Source: Xylona heveae TC161 | Lineage: Eukaryota > Ascomycota > Xylonomycetes > Xylonales > Xylonaceae | NCBI RefSeq assembly: GCF_001619985.1 | Contig: NW_017264195.1 | Location: 62,001-126,000, forward strand | Direction of reading: 5' to 3' | DNA: 64,000 bases | The notes under the pieces: generated by a model | Told to the model about the DNA's origin: nothing | Databases searched by the model: none | Seen by the model: the letters and a program-made list of their open reading frames with translations, nothing else | Translations under genes and position numbers: made by a program | Part shown: positions 19,044-28,281 of the stretch, in pieces | How positions within the stretch are numbered: position 1 is the stretch's first letter | Layout: each line of letters opens with the position of its first letter

Positions 19044-22019
19044 ATGTCTGTGAGCGAAGTCAACGCTGACTTGCGGGACCCAGGAGGAGAGAGTGGTCAT
19101 CGTGGGGTTCAGCATCGAACGCTCACGCCTGGCAGTCAGGAAACTCACGCTGTTGCATCGCAAGCAGAGGAGACCCTTCATCATGGCGGCAATCTCTCGG
19201 CGTTTTTGCCGCTTGATTCACCCCCAAATAACCAGATTGAAGGCGTCTCGCCGCTTAACGGGTCCAACTCGAGCGAGCTCCTTCCCTCTTCCTTCCAACC
19301 TCTTCGACCCCCTCAGACACGTGATCCCTCCTTTGGCAATACTCCAATTTCCAGACAACCTGAAGAAGAAACAACTCACACTGACAACCCTGGCATAGCT
19401 ACATCTTCTCAGAGGAACAATAGGAGTGAAAGCACCAATCGACAACTGTCATCGTCTTCCGTCCTTGAGCCGTCGTCTGAGACTCATCAGCCCGAGCAGG
19501 ATACTCAGGCGCGTGACCGTATCAGCCCCCATCCTCAGAGACCGGATGAGACTTTGACCGGTCCACCCACTGCCGGTTCTAACCAAGGCGAGGAGCTTGA
19601 TCAGAGTGAATCTTCAGACGAAGAATATTACAATCCTTTTGATTACGGCACAATTGAGCTCGTTCTGCCGATTGAACCTTACAGAATTCTTACTGAAGAT
19701 TGGGGCACATTGTCACCTGGCGGGCAACACGTTATCATTGACGACATTCAATTTCAAGTAAATCAATCACAGTTGACTGAACAGCCAGCTCGTGCCACTC
19801 CTACTGCCACTCCCGCACCACAGTCACCTGGCCGAATTCGACGGCTGCTGTCCAGGTACGTGACACAGATGAAAATCAATTGATTTGCAGAAACTGAGAG
19901 ACTAGTAGAACCACTCGTTCAATCCGCTCTATTTTGCGTCCTCGTCGTTTCTCCCTACGAAGGCTCTTCCAAGGCCGGCGTCCCACGCAAAGTTTCTCGC
20001 CGCGTCTGCCTCGACCGCGTCCACAGGGCTCTCGCACAGCCAGAGGAACTCCTTTCGAAGGTCCTCCTGGAAGATCAGCTTTTGATCAATCAAGAGCCGG
20101 ACATACCCAATTCAATTTACCGTTTGAACCCCTTCCACTGCCCGCCATCCCTGTTGAGGAAGGTACACTGTTCCCATCTTTCGATCTTCATTCAGACAAT
20201 ACCGCGGATAGAGCGCAAGCTCATCCCCCTGAAGATCGTCAGTAGACAATTCTCATCCCTCAAAATGACGTCGACGACAGGAAGCAGAAACGCAATCTCA
20301 CGTGTTCAGCCTCTACGTTTCGGGAACAGGAGTGCCGCATTTGTTCGTCGCTTGGGAGAGTTCGAAGCAGTTCGGAAAATTGATGTTGATAGAAAAGCTA
20401 CTGAAGAAGATAATTGGTACAACTATGCAAGGGCACAGGTGGATAGAACAATAGAACAATCGAAACAGTACAAACAAGATTTAATTGCAAGGCGGGTGAG
20501 GGAGGAGGTCTCCAGAAAACTTGCAAGTAAGTTGAATCAGTGCTCCAGACTTGTTTGAGCATCACGATCCATGGCTTCACATGTGGCCAAAAACATCAAA
20601 CCAGCATGCTAAATTTCTTTTGCAGATGGGAACGTGTTGATCTTACAACGCCTGGCACCGTCTTCCTTCAAGGTGCGCAATCCAACGTGCAGTCACCCGT
20701 TCTGCCCGGCGCGCAGCAAAACCAGATCGTCAATCATTTATGGTTTTTCGCTGGAAAAGTACACTGCCCTCGCGGCGGAGCGGGTGCCTTCCTGCATCTT
20801 TGAAGGAAGGCGGCGGAGACCGGCAAGCGGCAGCGATAACAGCCGGTGGTGGGGGCAGCCGTCGATTGACGACTACTCCTACGCCTGGTTCTGTGTCGGG
20901 TGCCTCGAGTCACTGTGGCGCGGAGACGAGATGCTGCAAGGTGCGATCGACCCAGCCGATGCAGTCTCCGCTCCCCCAGTGGCTAGGGTGCACCCAAACT
21001 TGCCACATCTCCCCGTGCTGGCAGATATCTGCCAGTTCATCTTCCCTGAACTACGGTCCCAGGTGTCGGGATTTTTTACGCTGTTGCCGCCGCAGGCTCG
21101 CGCCTTGCTGAAATGGAAAAATGCCATCAGCCGCCAAGAAATCCTCGAGAATCAAACCAACAGAGGTTTCTTGGCCCGGATCGGCCTCCTATCAGACTAT
21201 GATGAGGAGGATCCGGACGCGTTCGAGGTCAAGTTTGCGGACAGGCCGCGGCCCCAGGGTGTTCTCCAGCCCAGTGGGGCCGTCATCGAAATGACGGCGG
21301 CCGAAGTCAAGGGGAAGCTGTTGAGCGAGGTCATGACGGCGGTGGAGGCCAAAATCCGCGCCGAGTGGCAGCGGGTTGGCTATAGTGAGCAGCCTGCTAC
21401 TCGGCCTGCCAGAAATCCACCCAACGCCGCCGCAACTACCGCTTCGACGACTGTCTCTCTGCCACCAAATACTGCCACTGCGCCAGCGACGTCGAATCCT
21501 TTTATTCCCGCAGCTGCCTCTTTTGCTTCTCAATCAACCTCCGCTTCTTCCGCTCCTGGATCTCTCTCTTCTCCTGCTCCCGCTCGGTCCTTCGCGTCTA
21601 CCCCAGCTGTCACTCCGACCTTGAATACTTCGTTACCCGCTTCTTTAACTCCTTCATTTTCTCCCGACACCGCTTCTACGCCGAGGTTGAACCATTCTCT
21701 TCCCTCGCGGCCTGCGCGTTCATTCTCATTTGATTACACTTTACTTGATCCCGCTTTACCCGGCGTACCTGCTCTTCTTCTTCAAGCTGCCTCCACTCCC
21801 ACTCCGACTCCGGCTGAGAATACGTCTGAAACGATGGACATGGACATGGACATTGATATTCCTGACGTCAATGACTCCACCGAGAACGCGGAAGACCAAT
21901 CACATGGAGCTCAAGACGTGCCTGCATCTGCAGACGAAGACAGCGATATCGATCTCGCTGACCCGTTCCTCAATCCTCGAAAAAATGATAGATTTTACGG
22001 TCCTCCGCGCAGCATTTGA
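19044..22019 (+). CDS. Unrecognised, largely disordered protein with a Cys-rich module (about 926 aa, or two adjacent genes)
   Basis: Preferred model: exons 19044-19855, 19909-20237, 20281-20526 and 20626-22019, all phases compatible, 926 aa. The 43-nt second intron has a GTCAGT donor, a TGAC branch and a CAG acceptor and removes a stop. Without it the locus reads as two genes, 19044-20245 (382 aa) and 20265-22019 (551 aa), only 19 bp apart. The first part is Ser/Pro/Glu-rich with an acidic LDQSESSDEEYYNPFDY patch and a basic RRFSLRRLFQGRR segment. The second part has a charged helix (EEDNWYNYARAQVDRTI), four or five cysteines suggesting zinc binding (CSHPFC, then SCIF, then FCVGC), a helical core (ICQFIFPELRSQVSGFF...LLKWKNAISRQEIL), and a long Thr/Ser/Pro/Ala tail ending in an acidic MDMDMDIDIPD patch. 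I recognise no family. Confidence 0.55.
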
Positions 22020-22743
22020 TGAGTCTTACGATACGGCTGACGAACAACTGATGAGATTTATGATACGAAAATACCGATACGATGGATGATGCATAATGCA
22101 TATTAGAACGAAGTATGACGAGTTACGAAGTACGATGAAATCTTGCCTGTACCATTTCTCTCCTATTGCTTCTCTGTATTCTCGTTTTTCTCTCTGGACT
22201 TTGCTACGTTTGGCTTTCATTTATTTCTCATTTGTTTTTCATTTGTTTTTCATTTATCTTTTATTTTTCATTCAACATTTATTTCTCATGTCATGCTGGC
22301 GTTGGTGGGATACTTGATACTTGAGCGTTATGAGCGAGCATATCTACTTGTTCACCGCATTCGGAATGTGTTCTCTGACTGTCTTCCTCGGCAAGGCAAA
22401 TCACAAGGTTCTCTAGCTTCTTATCGCTTTGAATTGACATTGCATTCTGTTACTTCAAATATGTGACGGGTGCTATTTTCAACTAACTGACATCTTAAAA
22501 CTGAAATCGTGATTCTAAGGCAAGGAAACACGCGCTTGGGAAAGAAAAAAAAAGGCCAGTTCCGTAGATAACCTAAGCGTACCATAAAAGGGAGTCATTT
22601 ACACTCTCGGGGACCAAGTTTACATACTCATACAGGGTACTTCCCGCGAGTAATGAAACGCTGAAGCGCAAGACGTATCAGAGAGACATATACCGAAAGG
22701 GAGCAAAGATGAATAAATGGAATATAGAAGGGCATGCGTCGTT
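22020..22743. other. Convergent gene-free region
   Basis: Joint 3' flank of the 19044 gene and the hydrolase gene, T-rich around 22200-22280. Nothing coding is supported. Confidence 0.5.
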
Positions 22744-23919
22744 CTAAATAATGGTTGACTCTCGTTCAAGCACCTTGGATAAATCCATGCAGGCTGACTG
22801 ATAAAGATCGTCCACGACATGACGCATGAACCATGGGTTCGGGCTCTTGTCCCAAGCATGCTGCACGCCTTGGACAGTAGCGAACTTGACTCTCTTTCCG
22901 ACGCCGTTCTGCAGACGATCGCTAAAGACCTGCGCTTCCTCCAGCAGCATGTCCCATTCGCAAGCGTAAATGGCAATATCGTTGGGGAGTTGGGCCAAAA
23001 TCTCGTCAGGGGCGACGCCAGGAGAAAGACATGGATCGCCTCGCTGTTCCTCAGGCGGAAGATATGCTTCGTCAAACAGATTGGTAAGGAAGGTCGGAAT
23101 GTGTTTGTCTGGACGAGGGTTCCGCGAACGGCGGAATGCACGAGATCTGGTGGCATCGGTAGCAGGATACCAAGCGACAATGGCTCTGATGTTGTAATTT
23201 GGCTGTTCGACAAAGGTCTTGCTTCCGTCAGACGATTGCTGTGCCACGATTTGCACTTGTTCAGCGAGCTTAAGCGGCACGGTAAAAGACAGGTTGCCAC
23301 CGGCGGAGAAGCCAGTCATAGCCATCTTCTGCGCATCAAGGCCCAATTCTTCTGCATGTTCGGCCAGCCAAAGCACGGCGTCTGCTCCGTCTTCTACTGC
23401 CGTGGGAAATGGATACCCGGGGCCCAAGCGGTAGTCGACGCTCACAAAGACTGCGTCAATGTGTTTAATAACCACATCGGCCCAGCGTGCATCGTCTGTG
23501 GCTGATCCCAGAGTGAATCCGCCGCCATGGAAATTAACAATTACCGGATACTTTTTGCCGGGAGGTCGCTGAACGTAATTTTCCGGAGTGTAGAAAAAGA
23601 GCGTGATCTTGCCAGGCCAGGAAGATATTGTTGTTTCTATTCGCTTTGAGAATGCCGGTTTGGGTGGCTTTGGAGGTGCGACCCGATGCAGGTACATGCC
23701 CCATGTCATGAGCATTCTCCACCATATTGCCTGAAGGTGGAGAAACCAGCGCGACGAAGGCATTTTCTTGGTGTTCGCTGTCTGCTTTTCTTTTGGTGAC
23801 AACCGGAGAAATCGATGGCGTTGTATGAGGCGGAGGAATATCAAGCAAATGCTTGATGGGATCAGTACTAAAAAGAATAAGAATGATGGGGTATCTAATG
23901 ACTGCCACGATACAAGCAT
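22744..23919 (-). CDS. HSL-family alpha/beta hydrolase with N-terminal membrane anchor, 391 aa
   Basis: A single-exon reading. Residues 12-32 (SFLFFLVLIPSSICLIFLRL) form a membrane anchor; a second ATG at residue 53 (position 23763) would give a soluble form. The catalytic parts are all present: oxyanion motif HGGGF (131-135), nucleophile elbow GFSAGG (Ser205), Asp323 in CEWDML and His354 in GVQHAWDKSP. This is the hormone-sensitive-lipase/steryl-acetyl-hydrolase type, acting on small esters, sterol esters or acylated metabolites. It is divergent from the HsbA-like gene and about 4.4 kb from erdS. Fungi that make ergosteryl-aspartate have a dedicated hydrolase, ErdH; this gene is a candidate, but that is inference. 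GFSAGG rather than the commoner GDSAGG is a minor departure. Confidence 0.85.
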   Translation of the reverse strand: MLVSWQSLDTPSFLFFLVLIPSSICLIFLRLIQRHRFLRLSPKEKQTANTKKMPSSRWFLHLQAIWWRMLMTWGMYLHRVAPPKPPKPAFSKRIETTISSWPGKITLFFYTPENYVQRPPGKKYPVIVNFHGGGFTLGSATDDARWADVVIKHIDAVFVSVDYRLGPGYPFPTAVEDGADAVLWLAEHAEELGLDAQKMAMTGFSAGGNLSFTVPLKLAEQVQIVAQQSSDGSKTFVEQPNYNIRAIVAWYPATDATRSRAFRRSRNPRPDKHIPTFLTNLFDEAYLPPEEQRGDPCLSPGVAPDEILAQLPNDIAIYACEWDMLLEEAQVFSDRLQNGVGKRVKFATVQGVQHAWDKSPNPWFMRHVVDDLYQSACMDLSKVLERESTII

Positions 23920-25510
23920 CGAATCATGAATGCATCAGGCTGATGCAGAGCAAGGGTGTGTGAAATAAAGCATAGAGTATGATCCCCTATGAGAAATGGG
24001 GTCAAGTGGGGAGGAGACGTGGAGAAAAGTTGGAGGTGATGGTAGGTGTTGTCAATTTAGGTGGTTGAGGAGAATGGTCAGGGGGTAAAGAAAAGTTCGA
24101 CACTCGTATCAGTTGTCAAGGACAGAGAGTGGAGGAATGGTGATCATCACATCATGGTCTGCTTCCTGGCTGATAACCCATTAAGCGTACGTGGGCGTGA
24201 TCGTCCCCGGACTGGAACTATGTCATTGGCGATGGGGCGTTTGCCTGTGGAATCGATTACCCCCACAATTCGAACCGAGGTACGTACCCCTAAATACCGC
24301 ATTCGGCCATAGCTCGCTCGCTTGTTGTCGGGTCTTTCTCGGTAGTAGACTCCGATCGAGGTATGACTAATCTCGGACGGTCACATGTACGCATTTCACC
24401 TGTATTTCTCAGCACACCCCTTTTTTTATGAAATTTCATTTCACTATTGAAATGACGAGTGCTGATTGGCTCTGTAGACGAATAATTATCGCGGACACTG
24501 CAACAACACACCAACACACTACGGCTATGACTGACGCCACAAGATGCCTAAAAGGAACAAGCCCAAATGTCATTTCCCCGACGGTGCGAGGCTATGGCTG
24601 GCTGTACTAATTCCACTGTTCCTGGATAGGATGCCATCCGATAAATGACAAGAGTCTGCGGCTGCACGTACCGAAATGAAGCTCATGCTCCACGGCGACC
24701 CGCATCGTGCTCGTTCCCGCTCAATGAAATTTGGCCCGAGTCGGCCCCTTAGCTGGGGGCCTTGCCGGGTGCAACATGATATGAATACTCCGATACATGG
24801 CGGTAACCATGACAAATGGCCCTAATGAACACCGGCTTCATGAGCTATTTCGCTAAAGCCTGGTTTTTGTCACCCACAGTCCATCTAGGCTCCTCTCAAG
24901 ACTCGCGACCCAGGGAGCGGGGCCAAGTTTGATACACATGGCCAGAGCCCAATTCGTGCCCTAGCAACTTTAGCTGCGGTTAGCCGGAGATTTGCAATGT
25001 GCCACTCGGCATCAAGCGCGTCAATTGTGTCCAGAACGTCCCGAAATGGGTCAATTGAGCATTGACAGCCAAGCCTCAGGGGTATCAATGGGCCCTGTTG
25101 TTATTGGACCCTCAATTTAACCTCCTCGCGTGGTTCTCCTTACTGAACATAATTAAAGATGCATCTCCTGTCACCGTCAATCTTCTTCGTCTTCATCGTT
25201 CCCTAACAGCGTGCGCTTTGCTGCCAACTTTGTCTCTCTTTTTGAGTCTTCGGACCATCTACACTCATTGATCCATTCATTTGAAGCTTTTCAGTCACTC
25301 TCTATCAATCTTTGCTTTTCGTTACTTTTTATTCGTCCACACTCTTTGAAATCTTCTTGTCCAGCCTTTTGTGCCACCATAATTGCATCTTCTATACCGG
25401 TCTCTCTTTTATTGCTCGTCAAACCTTCCCTCGCAAGACTTAATACTATAATACTACCGCACGTTAATATTATTATCTTCCATCTGAAAACTCCAAAGCT
25501 TTCCGACAAT
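23920..25510. promoter_or_regulatory. Divergent intergenic region of the hydrolase and the HsbA-like gene
   Basis: 1.6 kb with no supported ORF. About 25180-25480 is pyrimidine-rich (TTTCTCTTTT and CCCTCGCAAG type runs), typical of the leader of a strongly expressed fungal gene. Confidence 0.4.
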
Positions 25511-26312
25511 ATGCGCTCTTACGGCTTTTTCTTCGCCCTCCTGGCCGCCATCATGGCGTGCATCGGCTTCTCTCAGGCGAAAATGCAACCTAGCGACGTT
25601 GAGAATACTTGCAACGCATTGGCCTCCCAGACTTTTACACTCAAAAATCTGGTCAACACAATTCACTCTCAAAACAACCCCGGACCCCTTGAGGTGCGTC
25701 ACGTTAGCTCTTTAGCTCTATGATACGCTAGTAGGGGGGAAATGCTGACGAAGAACCAGGATGTTTATGAGGAGTTTGACGGTCTCTTTGACACCATCTT
25801 GGCGGATATTGAACTCTTGGGCAATACCCCCATTATCCAGGACCCGAACTCGGAGCAGACGGTCTACGAGGCATACTCGAACGTACGTATCTGATAAATA
25901 TGACTGTATTTTTAACTCTGGAATTGCTAATCACTGGCATGTATAGTTTATCCAAGCCGTCTTTGAGCTTACGGATGATTTGAGCTCGGCCGCTTCAGTT
26001 TTTATCCAGCTGGATCCTCACAACGAGTACAAAATCCCCTATGCTATTCGCATATTCAGTGGTGTTGTTGATGTGAGTGTTCTCCTCTCCGCGGTGGATT
26101 GCAAAACCAGACGACATCTGGTTAACATGAATGGGTCCACTCAGGCGTATCTCTTTAACATGATCTCACTCTTTCCCAGAGGCTCAGCATACGATGCTCA
26201 GGCCAACAACCAGAAGGGTCAGGTTGACAGTCACTTTGATTCTGCAGTGAGCTCTTACCACCTTGTCACCGCGACTACCGCTTCGCCTTACTCCAACTCC
26301 ACCGCTTCGTAG
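25511..26312 (+). CDS. Secreted HsbA-like (hydrophobic surface-binding) protein, 199 aa, 4 exons
   Basis: Exons 25511-25693, 25760-25882, 25947-26072 and 26145-26312; every intron (64-72 nt) is phase 0 with a clear branch (GCTGAC, GCTAAT, TTAAC). The N-terminal signal peptide (MRSYGFFFALLAAIMACIGF) probably ends after SQA. The rest is a mostly helical, low-Cys domain (LASQTFTLKNLVNTIHSQ; DGLFDTILADIELLGNTP; QAVFELTDDLSSAASVFIQL) with the spacing of the HsbA family, first described as proteins that bind hydrophobic surfaces and recruit cutinase-like enzymes. Expected outside the cell or in the wall. It sits between the hydrolase gene and erdS without obvious functional ties. Confidence 0.75.
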
Positions 26313-28281
26313 AAAAGGATGGATCAGATGCGTGGCATCCTTATTGGCGAGTATCCTATCGTGACAAGCATCTCCTCGACGATGTTGAATATACAGCCTT
26401 TGGAAGCCCGCGTCTTGGAAACATGCTGTGTATATCTTTCTCCAGGGGCTCTGCGTTGTGTCTTATAATACAAGATATTCCTCCAGCGAATAATTTATAG
26501 AGTACTTAGCACAGTGTCAGATCAACCCCTCTATGCTGACGAGATCAGCTTTAAAGTACATCCCAGAGAAGCTTAAACTGAAGATCAATGTCATAAATGG
26601 ACTAGCCTCAATTGGTCGGCCTTGGCTCCGTAGAGGCAATCCGCGTTTGCACATGACCCTTTGCGGGACGGCACGCTGAGTCAGCCAAGTTATAATCTCA
26701 CCCCCTGAACTAACAATGCCAAATGCGGAAAGTTGATTGGGCGGGTCGACCAAGCTCGGTCGCACCGGCAATAGGAATCCGTCATGACGCACATGCCTGT
26801 GACGTAACGTCAAAGCACATGCTCATTTCCCTCTGAATCCTGTCAGGTGCGTAAATCTTCCGATGCCACAAATCCATCTGTGTGCAGATGGGTACCCCAG
26901 TAAAGGGCACAGAATAGAACGATATGGAGTGCCGTGCTCTCATCGCATGAAACGGCGACGTTGAGCCCTCCTCTCTAGGACATGTCACAATCAAAGCAGC
27001 CATGAAGAAGAAGAAAAAATTTCTAACAAAAAACCTGCACCGCCTTTAGGGTTCTCGGCTGCGGATCTTGGTTCCTCCCGGATGGCGCACCATGAGTGAA
27101 AAGCTTGTTTTGCCTGTTCGAGAGGGTCAAAAAAGGTTGAATAGGTTGAATAGATTGAATAGGAAATGGACCGCTTAAAGCCTAAAAGTCTAATTTGGCT
27201 TAGAAAGGGGAAATGATCAGATTTTGTCAGCTCGCTTTCGCACTCGGTCGAGGTGGCCAGGCGAAAGCAGGATTATCGGCGTATACTTTGTAGTGGCCGT
27301 AGCATTCTTTTAGGCTCGTCATGCTTACATTATGTTGCAGAGCGGGATGGAGTGTAAGACAATGGGCAAAAAAATGGTCAAAGCTGCGGCTATGAATGGT
27401 GTGCGACCGAGGAGCGCAGAGACTGGATTGGATTGGATTACTGATTACTGTAGCGACGGAGCGAAAAGAGGGTGTCGAGCAATTTGCGGATGGCTTCGGA
27501 ATCGGATTTTACAGCCGTCCATCATGTACCCGCATTCAAAAGGAATCACTCGCATGTACGAAGTAACAAGGTAACTGACACTCTGGACGATTCCAATACC
27601 GGATGGGTTGCACATCCTCTTGCTTTCGTATAAGTGTCTTCTTCCTCTCCTTTTTCGACTGGAAATTTTCCCATTCTCGCTTGATAGATTATCCCACGGC
27701 GAGTCGCCCCAGTTTATCATCCCACCAGATGACGCTATACGGTTGAAACTAGTCGGGTAGTCGAAAATTCTGATTCATTTCATTCCCGACTTATCGACGG
27801 GCATCTACGGAGACAATAATTGATGGGCAGTATTTGCTAGAATCCGGTAGGTACTTTTCGTCCCGCCTGCCATTTTCCCGTTCTGCTTTTCCAAGTTTCC
27901 CCCCTTTGCGGTGACGGATTTTGTGGTAATCGCGTACCTGCGCCCTCCGTCGGCTCTGACGTCGTTGCTAAGTCCCAAGTCAGCCACACAGGCACCAACA
28001 AATCCTCTTGTTGGTCCCCTCTTTTTAATTTTCTCCTGCCCATCCCCTCCTGCAACTCCCCTCTTGTTACAACATCCTCAACATCATTTAAATTTCCAGA
28101 GCGACATTTTTCGCTCCATCACTTTTTTTTGCATCTTTGTTTTCCCCCGTTAGCCTACTAACGGTCATTCCGTCGCAGTCTCGACGAAATATTACTTCCG
28201 CTCAATAGACGATACTGCCGGCAGAAGAAACTCACCAACTCTTCCTTAGTCTTCGGACGTGACTGACAACATCCTATCATC
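26313..28281. other. Gene-free region upstream of erdS
   Basis: About 2 kb without a supported ORF. A short run of three 9-bp GGTTGAATA-like units lies near 27135-27162. The last 250 bp before the erdS ATG are CT-rich and probably hold its leader. Confidence 0.45.

Noticed and set aside
20082-20264. Extension of the second half of the 19044 locus upstream in its own frame from TTG 20082
   Set aside because: The frame is open, but its sequence looks like a shadow of the Pro/Glu-rich first-half frame; kept only as a third gene model.
22819-23505. 228-codon plus-strand frame opposite the hydrolase
   Set aside because: Antisense shadow; the minus-strand frame carries the complete catalytic set.
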